Shown piece by piece: positions 45,925-55,963 of a stretch of DNA of 64,000 nucleotides (position 1 is its first letter; each line of letters starts with the position of its first letter). The notes beneath the pieces are model-generated. The model searched no databases. It was not told the origin of the DNA and worked only from the letters and a program-made list of their open reading frames with translations. The DNA lies in NCBI RefSeq assembly GCF_037975245.1, contig NC_092576.1, positions 10,818,611 through 10,882,610 of the forward strand, given 5' to 3'. This stretch comes from Apostichopus japonicus (Eukaryota > Echinodermata > Holothuroidea > Aspidochirotida > Stichopodidae). A program made the translations under genes and the position numbers.

Positions 45925-46803
45925 TTAGTCAATGTAAAATTCGTCAAACGTTAATTCCTCACTTGAACAATGTATAACGTTGGCGTTCATACTTTGCGCC
46001 TTTCTCTCCCTTCCAGTACTTGACACTGGAACCTGCACTACATCTACCCTGTTGATTTGACACACTTTCTTATTTCCCTTCATGTAAACATCCTTCTTGG
46101 ATATTTTGGTAACTTTTAAAGGGAAAGTCTTGACTCTTTGGAAGATATCGATAACACAGGGACTAATAATCTGTCCCGAAAGCGAGGCGTTTGGATCATA
46201 TTCGGGAATTACATTAACTCCCCCTCCTTTAGGGGTCGTCGCCCTCGCCCTCCCTTTTACTAGAACTGATCTACCAGGTTGGATCTTGACACTGCTAGGG
46301 TGGTCGAGGTATACCCTCCAGCCACTCTCTTCTGTATGAACCTTCGACTGTAACTCTCTATAGGCTGTCTGCCACGCTGAGTGAATTACGTTATGTTGTA
46401 AAAATTGTACCTCAAGGCATTCTCTACATTTCTCCATACAGCGGGATATGATATTAGTCCCAAGAAGTATGGGCACACCTTGGTTGTAGGGTGTGTCAAG
46501 GACAATAAGGGCACAGGTTTCATACTTTTCATATCTAAGGGTCACATGGTCAGGGGAGGTTATTGTTACTCTCACGTAGCCTAGATATGCCACGCTATGT
46601 CCTCTGCCCCCTTTCAGGTCAATGAGGCCACGTAGGTCTCTTAAGGGCATGAAGGAGAGATATCTCTTATAGAATGAATTAGCTATCATGGTCACTTGGG
46701 ATCCGGTGTCAATGAGGCTCTTGCAGTAGAACCCATTAATTATAGCCGCACTCTCTGATGCATCTCCCACAATCTCGTCTACAGGGGGTACTCCTGGGGG
46801 CAA
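45925..46803 (-). CDS. Gypsy aspartic protease region
   Basis: A 292-codon open frame with FYCKSLIDTGSQVTMIA near its start: D-T-G-S is the catalytic site of retropepsins. VPILLGTNIISRCM about 110 residues later is the I-L-G-x-(N/D) block. The remaining 150 residues (SVLVKGRARATTPKGGGVNV and others) form the linker to RT. The intact frame overlaps no other pol frame and ends just before the RT frame. Confidence 0.78.
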   Translation of the reverse strand: MPPGVPPVDEIVGDASESAAIINGFYCKSLIDTGSQVTMIANSFYKRYLSFMPLRDLRGLIDLKGGRGHSVAYLGYVRVTITSPDHVTLRYEKYETCALIVLDTPYNQGVPILLGTNIISRCMEKCRECLEVQFLQHNVIHSAWQTAYRELQSKVHTEESGWRVYLDHPSSVKIQPGRSVLVKGRARATTPKGGGVNVIPEYDPNASLSGQIISPCVIDIFQRVKTFPLKVTKISKKDVYMKGNKKVCQINRVDVVQVPVSSTGRERKAQSMNANVIHCSSEELTFDEFYID

Positions 46804-46859
46804 GGTCGGTTTGGGCCACTTACTGCTCCCCGGGTAGAAGTGACCGTGGGGATTTTAAA

Positions 46860-47128
46860 TTAACCTGGCTTGGGGTTCTGCAAAACGTGCTATGTGGCCG
46901 GACTGATTGCATCTAAAGCATCTGGTTGGGGGCACTGACGAGCCAGGTGCCCTACAACCCCACATTTAAAGCATTTCGGGGGCACCCTGTTCATCAATGG
47001 GGGTATATCATTTGACGCACGGGGTTTGGGGGATGAGTCCTCACTCTCCTTCCTGCCTGCTCTTTGGAGCTCCTCAAGTCAGGGACCACTGGGGACGGGG
47101 TTGCCGAATGCATTAGTACTCTCCCGGT
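46860..47128 (-). pseudogene. Gag C-terminus: two CCHC zinc knuckles, frameshifted
   Basis: Knuckle 1 at 46932-46973 reads CFKCGVVGHLARQC (C-x2-C-x4-H-x4-C). Knuckle 2 at 46879-46920 reads CFRCNQSGHIARFA, where the last cysteine is replaced by alanine. The two lie in different frames (offset of 2). Tandem CCHC knuckles bind RNA at the end of gypsy Gag proteins. Confidence 0.75.
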
Positions 47129-47722
47129 TTAAGCATTTCTTTTGAGGTGTCTCCGATCAGCACACTCTTGTTCGGCCAAACGTGCCAGCCGAAGGAGGTC
47201 TCCAAAGTTTCTCGCCTCTTGGTAGTTGTGCCGAACGGCCCCCCTTACGTCATCGTCCACGAGCCCCTTCCGAAACACTACGCTAAGGGTCCGGTCCACC
47301 TCTTCTGCAGAGATCCCTCCTCTGTCTGTGGCCTTTATGACAAGATTTTCTAATCTACTTCCAAATACTGCAGTAGTTTCCCCTTTCTGCTGGTGTGTAT
47401 TATAGGCCTGTGCTAGCAAGTCAGCCCCTGATTCCACAGTTCCATAAATCCACTCCAGCTTTCCAACTATTTCCTCGATACTTGAGTTTGGGCCTAAATG
47501 CCTAACTACCCTGGCCGCATGACCCCTCAGTGAATTCCTTACTGCATTCTTTATAACCTCCTTAGAGGGCACTTCTCGTTGCAGGAGACAAGAGATCTCG
47601 TACTCCCACATCTCAAAGTTGTCTACGCTTAATTTATTGATGGTCTCCCCAGCAAAAACCGAAATTCTTGGGGGTGGATGATGGTGGTCCCCATGGGTTG
47701 GCGAGCTGGGGGAACTGATCAC
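47129..47722 (-). CDS. Gypsy Gag capsid region
   Basis: A 197-codon frame with PRISVFAGETINKLSVDNFE, LQREVPSKEVIKNAVRNSLR, LEWIYGTVESGADLLAQAYN and QEARNFGDLLRLARLAEQEC. The helix-rich composition and position directly upstream of the zinc knuckles identify it as Gag capsid. A further frame upstream (47719-47904, EFFKGISFSLSIQIPSSEMC) is probably the N-terminal part of the same protein, one frameshift away. Confidence 0.7.
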   Translation of the reverse strand: MISSPSSPTHGDHHHPPPRISVFAGETINKLSVDNFEMWEYEISCLLQREVPSKEVIKNAVRNSLRGHAARVVRHLGPNSSIEEIVGKLEWIYGTVESGADLLAQAYNTHQQKGETTAVFGSRLENLVIKATDRGGISAEEVDRTLSVVFRKGLVDDDVRGAVRHNYQEARNFGDLLRLARLAEQECADRRHLKRNA

Positions 47723-48004
47723 TCTGAGAATAAGCTTAGGTTATCATCTATTTGCACTATATAACCTGCTAGCTTCAAGGCTTTGATCATGTCTTGTCGA
47801 CACATCTCGCTCGAGGGGATTTGTATTGAAAGGCTGAAGGAAATTCCCTTGAAAAACTCATCCTTCGGAGCTGTCACTGCCTTTTCTGCTATCTCTGCAG
47901 ACACGTACTCTCACAAGCCAACGCTAGGGTCACCATTAAACCTGAACGATTTTACTACTCTACCCATAAAATTCTTCAAATCTTCGAAGTCAATGTCCCG
48001 ATAG

Positions 48005-48565
48005 ATACCCTTAACAGTTACAACCAGAAAATGAGCACAACAAATAATATAGGGTTGCCAGATATTAGCACAGGATGAAATATATTTCTGCCTCCATTGG
48101 TACAGCTCCGGGTGATAAACTTTTAGTAAATATGAAATTTCCTTGTAAAAGAGTTCCAGGTTTTTACTAAACTAGAATATCCATTTGTAGAGCAAGCTCC
48201 AGGTATTCACTAAACTTCTATAAAACCTCCATGGGTAAATAGCGTCAAGTGTCCATTTAACTTCTAATTGATTTAATACTGATCCTCTACTCTATTACTG
48301 GTGAAGTTAGTCTAAGAAAATAATTATGATCTCGTGCCTAACCATTTCAAACTTAATCCTTCCCCTTTTCTCCTCTAACTATGACAAACTCGGCGTCAGT
48401 GTCTTTTCTTAATTTTCCCCCTACCATGCTACCCTATTCACTCCATCCCATAATAATAAGAATACATCCCTTAATAATAATGCATCCCATAATAATAGGA
48501 ATGCATCCCATAATAAAAGTACAAGGCAACTCACACATGACCACCTTAAACCAATTAAACCCAAA
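48005..48565. other. Region upstream of gypsy Gag; LTR not identified
   Basis: By position this should hold the 5' LTR and primer-binding site of the minus-strand gypsy element. I find no repeat of it near 41.7-42.3 kb. A short tandem repeat with ATAATAATAAGAATACATCC-like units lies at 48450-48520. Confidence 0.4.
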
Positions 48566-48602
48566 AAGGTCGGTTCATTGATTATTATCAATGAACCGAC
48601 CT
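48566..48602. other. Perfect 17-bp hairpin with TATT loop
   Basis: AAGGTCGGTTCATTGAT at 48566-48582 is followed by TATT and its exact reverse complement at 48586/87-48603. Such a long perfect stem is not expected by chance. It lies between the gypsy 5' region and the right Helitron module and may mark a terminus or rearrangement point. Confidence 0.8.
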
Positions 48603-48775
48603 TAGCCTTTGCCTCTACTTTCCCTCTCCGACTCTAGACCAGCTTGCCCTCCACTTCCTGGTATCCGAGGTCCAGTGACCAACCAGCTGTCAGTTAACAC
48701 TTAATAAATAATTTACCAGACACATTACTTAATTTATGGTGTCCTTTGGTACATTTAAAATAATCATCTAACACC

Positions 48776-48907
48776 AAAACATTCCTATCTAACCACAAAA
48801 AAAGAGTTATGTAATTGTCTATTTAACCCACAGTTCTGAAAAGGGATAGACTCTTGGAGCCATTCATATATTCCTAGAAAATGGGACCACACAAAACAAG
48901 TACTTCG
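48776..48907 (-). repeat. Partial third copy of the non-coding Helitron module
   Basis: The block starting CATTCCTATCTAACC and containing GAAAAGGGATAGACTCTTGG, also at 41358 and 49284, occurs here for the third time. It ends at ACAAAACAAGTACTTCG, where the coding module copy begins. Confidence 0.75.
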
Positions 48908-48908
48908 C

Positions 48909-49652
48909 TCTGGGTTGTAATTATTAACCCAGCATTCATTTGGCTGTCTTTGCAAGAATATTGTTTCCTTTGAAGTCAACAGAGAGAGGGCTTGCTGTAA
49001 ATCTGCCTGTGAAATGTCGGAAAGATGGATGAAGTCTTTCATGGTTGAAATATTAGTATCTTGTAATATATGCCAACACTTTTTCATAAGTGCCTTAGCC
49101 CATTCTGTTGTATTTTTCATTGTGTCATTACGTTTGAGGAACTGGATTGCAGCTGTTATTGGTTTGTGTGTTTTGTTTAGTAATAAATGTTTTCTGAGAT
49201 GTTCGTGGAAATTAAACCTACACATCTTTTTTGACATTTAACATGTCTTGCTATGATTTTAAATAATCATCTATCACCAAAACATTCTAATCTAACCAAA
49301 AAAAGAGTTATAAAATTGTCTTGTTAACCCACGGTTCTGAAAAGGGATAGACTCTTGGAGCCATTCATATATTCCTAGAAAATGGGACCACACAAAACAA
49401 TTACTTAGCTTAAGAAAAAGACAGGTCGCACAGGGCCAACCGACCACTAACTGTTGCCATGTAGTAGTTAGCAATAAAAGTGAAAGTTAAGGGAACTCGT
49501 AAATCTACCAAATAAAGGTTATTCATTGTCAAATGAATAAAAACAAAAAGAACGAAAAGAAAATGAAAGAAAGTGATTTAATGGATAAAAACAAAAGTAG
49601 GAAAATAAAAGAAAATGATAACTATACATAACATTAACCAGGTTATGCTCTA
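48909..49652 (-). repeat. Helitron module duplicated on both sides of gypsy, right copy
   Basis: Matches 41004-41738 (see there). Coding part 48909-49260: [40 protein letters not shown] and [10 protein letters not shown]. This copy has fewer frame breaks than the left one (one frame 48785-49237), so it may be the less decayed version. Confidence 0.75.
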
Positions 49653-49679
49653 GTTATATTTGTATAAGCGTAGAATCAG

Positions 49680-50060
49680 TTAATGGTCTTGGAAGAGTAT
49701 TAACACTTTTACTTTTATCAGATGGGACACAAATAACTGGTCCATGAATATTTTTCTCTGAAATCCTCTTGGAAGATAAAATAATTTCATGAATGGTACT
49801 GTTGGTGTTATCAAATGTTTTTCCAAGAGATTTAAGTGGTCTAATACTTGAGGGATTGGCAAGACATGCAGGTTGTTGTCTTGAGATTGGAATGGCATAT
49901 TGCCAGTTTTGAAGTTCACATCACAGCACTTACAAACCCACTGGTCAAAATTATGGTTGCTTTGTAATTGCTGGTATAAAAACTTATATTCACATGCAAT
50001 AATCCCGTTCTTGTGCGAGTCAAATTTCAGCACCTGTTGTCGGAAGAGTAACCGATTACA
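49680..50060 (-). pseudogene. Helitron DUF6570-like domain, truncated
   Basis: The frame 50033-49680 together with its upstream extension contains TCINCNRLLFRQQVLKFDSH, WVCKCCDVNFKTGNMPFQSQ and LITPTVPFMKLFYLPRG. The cysteine pairs (C-x2-C and C-x-C-C) and F-M-K-L-x-x-L-P-R-G are DUF6570 blocks, parallel to 22362-22895. The frame ends at 49680 before the V-K-L-K-R-R-L block. Confidence 0.68.
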
Positions 50061-50463
50061 GTTTATACATGTATATGAAGGAACATTTTGTAGAGATTTG
50101 TAGAATTTCTGGTATTTTCTATTTGATCTGTCAGGACAGTTTGGGATGGCATTGTGAATTGACGCATGCGGATCGACAAATGCTGATTCACTTGGAATAT
50201 CTGCAGTTGAATAATGACAAGTTTTCTTTACCGAAAGAGCTTTTGCGCCATTACAAAAGACAAGGTTGTCCCACCTGTGATTTCCAAACTCATACAGAGA
50301 TTATGTGATTGAGCTAATGCTAAAACAAATATTGCTTCACTGCTGACATTCGAACCAATCAAGTCACATTTTTCAAACCGAAAGTGTGGGTACAAGTTTT
50401 TCTCCACACAAGTACAATACACTGTTACATCACAAGCAAACCAATAGTCATTGATGTGGTTTA

Positions 50464-51110
50464 TCACTCTAGAAAAGACATTATTCTATTGTTTACTTTG
50501 TACAATGCCGAACTTGTGACTGTTAAAATATCTCGTAAGTTGGGCACATGTGGGGTTGAACTATTTGGGAAGTTGAAAAATAGACATGGATATCTCGTTA
50601 CATTGAATGAAAAAGCATCTGTTTTTATGAAATTATAATGACCATTATCTATCTCCCCACTGTACAATAGGCTGATATGATTCAGTTCGCTGCCAACAAC
50701 AACAAATGCACCTGAAGGACGATATATCAAGAATCGTAGATTGTATAACTGTGCAACAATAGTAATTTCTACTTCTCCAGGCAAGGGGGGCATTTCGTTA
50801 CCACTCTTCATGATCCAATATACTGATTTTTGTCCAATATTTGATGGATGTAATATACATGGTCACGAAGCTCTTCCCAATGTCTCCCAATGGACTCAAC
50901 AGTAGCATCTCTTATTTGACCATGTCTATTTTCTGTTTCATTGAGAGCAAAACTGACAGCTCGAAAAAGCAATTAACATCCCCTAAAATGTTTATCACTT
51001 CACATACTAATGCAGCTGGTGGTCTGGGACTCTTGTTGACAAGTTCAGTATTATATCTTCCCCTTCTCCTTTTGTTCCTATGTTCAATGGTACTTTTTCT
51101 TTTCCCCATT
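50464..51110 (-). pseudogene. Helitron OTU-type cysteine protease domain, frameshifted
   Basis: The minus-strand frame to about 50965 has VCEVINILGDVNCFF with the cysteine codon at 50969-50971. One base further on, in another frame, it continues RAVSFALNETENRHG. The final frame (50811-50464) has ITIVAQLYNLRFLIYRPSG and IDNGHYNFI. OTU proteases use D-G-N-C-x-(F/W)-R-A and a C-terminal G-H-Y histidine, so both catalytic residues are visible. D-V-N-C replaces D-G-N-C. At least two frame changes inactivate it. Confidence 0.72.
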
Positions 51111-51389
51111 TTATTATGTTCTGGTAAATCTGTTTCATCAAACTACAGCATTGGTTAGATTTATGATCACTGAGACCAAGGTGAATACAATGTTTCATAA
51201 GCATACGGATGTCACGGTTTGATAATTTCTTACAGAAAAATCCCTTGAATGAGAACTGTCAGCATCTCTCCAATATAGTTGAAGAGGATCACAACTTTTC
51301 TGAATGAAAGAAATGAGCAATGTTTCTCAAACATAGAAGTGAACAAAATGTCTGTTATACAATAAAAAGATCCAAAAAGTCCTGCTCAA

Positions 51390-52235
51390 ACCAAATGACA
51401 AAAATCTCTTGATTCAAACAATACTGTAAGGACAAATCTTCTAAATCAAAGAAATGACAAAAATCTCTTGAATCCAAGAATTTACAAAAATCTCTTGAAT
51501 CCAAGAAATGACAAAAATCTCCTGAATCCAAGAAATGACAAAAATCTCTCGAATCCAAGAAATGACAAAAATCTCTTGAATCCAACAATCTCTGTCTTGA
51601 ATCCCCAAAATGATAAAAATCTCTTGAATCCAACAATCTTTTGAATCCAAGAAATGACAAAAATCTCTTGAATCCAACAATCTCTTGAATCCAAGAAATG
51701 ACAAAAATCTCTTGAATCCAACAATCTCTTGAATTCAAGAAATGACAAAAATCTCTTGAATCCAAGAAATGACAAACAACTCTTGAATTCAAGAAATGAC
51801 AAAAATATCTTGAATCCAACGATCTTTTGAATCCAAGAAATGACAAAAATCTCTTGAATCCAACAATCTCTTGAATTCAAGAAGTGACAAAAATCTCTTG
51901 AATCCAACAATCTCTTGAATTCAAGAAATGACAAAAATCTCTTGGATCCAAGAAATGACAAACACCTCTTGAATTCAAGAAATGACAAACACCTCTTGAA
52001 TTCAAGAAATGACAAAAATATCTTGAATCCAACGATCTCTTGAATCCAAGATATGACATAAAATCTCTAAATCCAACAACCTCTTGAATCAAAGAAATTA
52101 CAAAAATCTCTTGAATCCAAAAAATGACAAAAATCTCTTGAATCCAACAATCTAATCTCTTGAATCAAAGAAAAGACCAAAATCTCATGAATCCAACAAT
52201 CTCTTGAATCAAAGAAATGACAGAAATCAAAACAA
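51390..52235. repeat. Minisatellite of about 20-27-bp units
   Basis: More than 25 variants of AATCTCTTGAATCCAA, with spacers AGAAATGACAA or CA, in tandem. Higher-order alternation of the two spacer types is visible (for example 51590-51730 and 51830-51930). The long frames with repeated W-I-Q-E-I-F and L-D-S-R-D-F-C-H-F are translations of this repeat, not genes. Confidence 0.92.
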
Positions 52236-52628
52236 TTTAGACAAATAAGGGGGAAAAACTTGTTAAGATATGTACAATATCTAAATATTTACACAAGTTT
52301 CTTGAAAATAATGTAAAATAGGTTGGGTTCACAGGAGTGGCAGAATATCTTATATCAACTTACAGAAATAACGGTAGCAACAGTCATCAAAAACTTTCAA
52401 TACCCCCAATTATATTTAATGTTTAAGCAATGATGAGGTCACTAGCACTGTGCGTGAATTGTTTAGTCAACGTTATTCACCGTTGTGTTGCTTTCACTTA
52501 AATGCACAGCTTTAATCGGAAGAAAATGCACACTGCGTCATCGGACTGTACTATCCGACTGTATCGGTCGAACTTTTCATAGGATAAGCTCCGCCCACAA
52601 GTCACCAGTATTGGCTGAGGAGGCCAGC
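52236..52628. other. No gene recognised
   Basis: Unique-looking spacer between the minisatellite and the hAT element. Confidence 0.4.
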
Positions 52629-52636
52629 GCTAGCAG

Positions 52637-52970
52637 CAGTGGCGTAGGAAGGTACTTTTGAGTGGAGGGCTGAACACTGATGGCCGGCCTGGGGGAGGGG
52701 TCTAAGGGGAGGGGAATTTTTTGCATTTCCAGGTGGCCTCAGATGCAATTTGGTGCAATATAGCACACTTCAACACCCACTCCATTTTGTAAACTTAATT
52801 TTGTATTTTCACCTGGCCTTAGATGCAATGTGGTGCTCCAAATGAGATTTTTTATCTCATTTGGAAATGAAAAAGGGGTTTTCGGACTTGCGAAGCGGGG
52901 GGGGGGGGGCGGAATGATACTTCCGCCCCTCCACATTTTTCAGCCCCCCCCCCCGGTTCCTACGCCCTTG
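52637..52970. mobile_element. Non-autonomous hAT element, 334 bp, TSD GCTAGCAG
   Basis: The ends CAGTGGCGTAGGAAGG and, in complement from the right, CAAGGGCGTAGGAACC are imperfect inverted repeats. GCTAGCAG flanks it on both sides (52629-52636 and 52971-52978), an exact 8-bp duplication. Runs of G and C lie just inside the right end (52899-52910 and 52945-52955). An inverted relative is found at 58751-59025. Confidence 0.9.
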
Positions 52971-52978
52971 GCTAGCAG

Positions 52979-54180
52979 TGTAGTACTGTTCAACGAGTCA
53001 ATAATTGCAGTTTAGCTGCACTCGTACTCTATGTACCCCTGTGCAGTAGTACTAATACACAGATGGTTCTAACATCGACAACGTGTAGGCTTCTGTCACT
53101 TTCAGTAAATATAAAGCCTAGCGCTACACCAAAATAGAGCCTGGGAACGAAAAGCATATACTCTGGTACTTACGTCAACTTTCTTCTCCCTATTTCAAAG
53201 TTATATTGATGGCCACAGGAAGGCGTTGGTTATGTACGGACTACGGTTCTAGTCACTTGTTCTTAACTTCATTCGTCTTTTATTTGTTAACTCCTTCCTT
53301 TCTGAAGGTCTCTCTACAAGTACTTGTCACACCCTAATATAAAAATATATATATAAATAAAGAAAAAATATTTCTACTGTAAAAAAATTATGTAAACATT
53401 AAAAAAAACCTAAATCTGTTCATATAAAATGTAAAGCCTATATATATGTTCTAAGCACAATATATAATATCAATTGCAATAGATACCAGTCGTACCCACA
53501 TAAAAATGAACTTCTATTTCTCTGTCTTGGCATATTCATGAGATTTACAAAGTGAACATTATAATGATACTTTCTTACGAAAAAGTGAATGAACCATACT
53601 CAGAAACTGTCGTTCCCGATTCCACTTATGTATCAATTATTGCGTTAAACAATTAACTTTAGATGCCTTGTAGCAGGAGATAATGCTGACGAAACATTTA
53701 CGTCACGTGACTCACGGTCAGTAATTAGACTACATCTTGAAGGCTGGGCATTGTATTCATGGCAGCTCACAGCAGTTATTGTTTCATCACTAGATAGGAT
53801 TTCGGAAGTTGTATACTCCTTAAACAACGGTTAATCAATTGGAATAGTACCATCTATCGTAGAATTATGTTGTTTTCATTAGTTAACACGTTAGACATTT
53901 ACAAGTAATTCGTTACTAAAACTCTAAATGGGTGGATTTCACATATTTGGCGTATAGACCCTTCAAGGTTACCTTTCCCATTGTTTTCGTTCGCTGGACA
54001 AGGGGCATTGATGATCCTCATGGGGGTGGGGTTGTTGCTGAAATGTTACACTGAAGCAGAAAACGACTGTAGGGACAAAGTTAACCTGATAATTGTGGGT
54101 TGGATCATGGAGCTATCGGTAATAGCTCCATGGTTGGATTTCATTCTTTTCTTTACCATACGGTAATGTTACCTCACGAT
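52979..54180. other. No gene recognised
   Basis: AT-rich spacer. A CTACTGTAAAAAAATTATG at about 53374 resembles an EnSpm-type end but is not a clear match for the one at 54561. Confidence 0.35.
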
Positions 54181-54189
54181 GGATTTTGT

Positions 54190-54561
54190 TGTATACCATT
54201 GCATATTGGTGAAGTGTTTCCACCTTCAGGTATATTTCCGTATAACATTCTTCAAATTCCAATGTACATGCATTAGATTGCAAAACAAACCTATTCTATA
54301 AATTACATGACATACGTAACGTTTGTAAATATCAAGAATTTTACATGTAAATATAAAAAACACTGACATACTCTGGACAATTTTATAGGATTATCCTGTA
54401 AATTTTCATTTGAGGGAAAAATACTACCATTTTTGGTAAACCACTTGCTGTACAGAAAACGTCTGTAAAAATTACAGACTTTTACATGTAAATATAGAAA
54501 ACCGGCTTTTTCTTTAAAAATCGACAGGTATTAACTGTAAATTTCCTTTTTTTTAACAGTG
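54190..54561. mobile_element. Right end of an EnSpm/CACTA-like element
   Basis: It ends TTTTTTTTAACAGTG at 54561, the complement of CACTGTTAAAAAAAA. Inside are repeated TTTACATGTAAA-like palindromes (about 54343 and 54480) and TTTACAG motifs, the subterminal-repeat design of CACTA elements but with a motif different from the 5842 element. The left end is not found with confidence. Confidence 0.5.
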
Positions 54562-54721
54562 TTAATTATAACAAGATGTTTTGATTAACCTTTATTGCAT
54601 CCTTCCGCCAGTTTGGCAGGTAGTGTATGTTAGAAAGTATTGAACTCACATTATGATGATATTGTTTACGTTAGAGAGATAGTTCATACTTAAGATGAGT
54701 GGCTATGATTCCATACATAGT

Positions 54722-55307
54722 CAGGAGCGGCGGAACAGGAAAATTATTGGGGGGGGGGGGGCTAATGTGTGGAGACTATCTAAGCGGAGCTCCACCATCA
54801 GTTGGCGCGAAGCGTACAAGAAAATGTTGGGTATTTCACACCTCCAGATGGCCGGAAACGGAATGTATATTCGATGGTGTTTTAAGAGTAGCTGTTACTC
54901 GAAGTGTACTCGCAAAGACGTTTTTGAGGGTAGTAAGGGGATGTTGGAGAACTGGCTGAACTGAGGCAAGTCATTGGCCTAAGACGAAGTTGTGTTGCGC
55001 TTACCGGTACTCACACTCACTGCTTCCATTTTTCACGGGGCGCGAAGACGCGGTTGTGGTGACAATGTGGTCTATAGCCAGGGGACGGGCCGAGGTTCCC
55101 CCAGCATTTACTAATATTATTGCACCTATAATAGTATACGTGTGCATCGGACAGATCGACAAGTATGAATTGAAAAAATGGGCAGATGCACGTTTCGGAG
55201 CCTTGGTAAATATTGGGGGGGGGGGGCTTATCATGCATTTGCCCCCTCAACTTTTTCATTGGGGGCTGAGCCCCCCAAGCCCCCCCCCCCCGGTTCCGCC
55301 GCCACTG
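54722..55307. mobile_element. Non-autonomous hAT element, 586 bp, TSD TACATAGT
   Basis: The left end CAGGAGCGGCGGAACAGG and the right end, in complement CAGTGGCGGCGGAACCGG, are inverted repeats. TACATAGT occurs on both sides (54714-54721 and 55308-55315), an exact 8-bp duplication. Homopolymer G/C runs lie inside each end (54752-54762, 55216-55227 and 55279-55291). Frames across it (54695-54964, 54990-55322) do not resemble a transposase. Confidence 0.92.
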
Positions 55308-55315
55308 TACATAGT

Positions 55316-55934
55316 ACTATAATAGTAAATTCAATTGAGGTGATTCATTCGAAATTTTTCAAACACATTGTTTAACTTACAGCGTGTAAAATAGAAAATG
55401 AAACCGACTTCAATCAGTTTATAAATTGTTTGGATTTTTCCGGCAAAGGAAATTCAAGTGCGAGGAGTATCATACATTATAACAGGATGTTTGGATTAAC
55501 CTTCATTGTATCCTTCCACCAATTAAGCAAGTTGTGTATGTTAGACAGTATTGAACTCACATTATGATGATATTGTTTACGTTAGAAATATATCGCGTGA
55601 GTAAGCTATAACTGTTTAGGGACAAACTCTAAGGACAAACTCTATTCCGGGTTTGCGCTCTTTACTAAAGCATATGCTACAATATGACATAAACAATGTA
55701 GCATGACTTCAACTGTAAAGCTGTGTGCTGAAAGCCATAGTAGTTATTATACCACGGAACCGTTTTGAAATTCGGTTTATGAGAAAATTGGATCAGGCGA
55801 ATTGAAGTGTACGTACATACTAAGTTACTTATGACTATATATAAATAGGCCCAGTAATAATTATATATCAGCTCAATCCAAATAGGGCATCGTTGTGCAT
55901 ACTATATGTTTACATATTCACTTTTGTTCTGCAG
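55316..55934. other. No gene seen; possible 5' region of the next gene
   Basis: The block at about 55485-55590 (TAACAGGATGTTT... to GTTTACGTTAGA) repeats sequence present at about 54565-54675, so the hAT element sits next to a local duplication. A pyrimidine tract precedes the acceptor at 55934. Confidence 0.45.
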
Positions 55935-55963
55935 GTAAATAATGGCGCAGCAACCTGCAGAAG
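55935..55963 (+). CDS. Start exon of a host gene (MAQQPAE...)
   Basis: A 29-base exon between acceptor CTTTTGTTCTGCAG and donor GAAG|GTAAGA. ATG at 55942 gives MAQQPAE plus one base of the next codon. Both splice sites match consensus and the short exon reads as 5' UTR plus a start. It could be the first coding exon of the NLR-like gene whose LRR exon is at 62444, but no linking exon is seen, so this is inference. Confidence 0.45.

Larger units (their letters stand above)
42291..48004 (-). mobile_element. Degenerate Ty3/gypsy retrotransposon
   Basis: On the minus strand the order is Gag, two CCHC zinc knuckles, aspartic protease, reverse transcriptase, RNase H, integrase and a C-terminal tail: the Ty3/gypsy gene order (integrase last). 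At least five frame breaks or stops and a foreign 170-base patch in the integrase show that it is dead. I searched 41.74-42.29 kb and 48.00-48.76 kb by eye for LTRs and found no matching pair, so the element may have lost its LTRs. No envelope-like frame is present. Confidence 0.85.
48785..51110 (-). mobile_element. PIF1-type Helitron, 5' half (right of gypsy)
   Basis: In transcription order on the minus strand: OTU protease domain (about 51000-50480), DUF6570 (50060-49680), the non-coding module (49652-49284) and the E-C-W-V-N-N-Y-N-P coding module (49237-48909). This supplies the N-terminal domains missing from the part at 38583-41345. The HUH Rep domain proper is not found in either half. 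Confidence 0.65.

Noticed and set aside
41358-49652. Flanking direct repeats as LTRs of the gypsy element
   Set aside because: The repeats contain Helitron coding sequence, lack obvious TG...CA ends and occur in three pieces, so they are not LTRs.
51355-52092. Several long minus-strand frames with repeated L-D-S-R-D-F-C-H-F and S-W-I-Q-E-I-F
   Set aside because: They are translations in different frames of the minisatellite at 51390-52235; all frames stay open because of the repeat, so there is no evidence for a protein.
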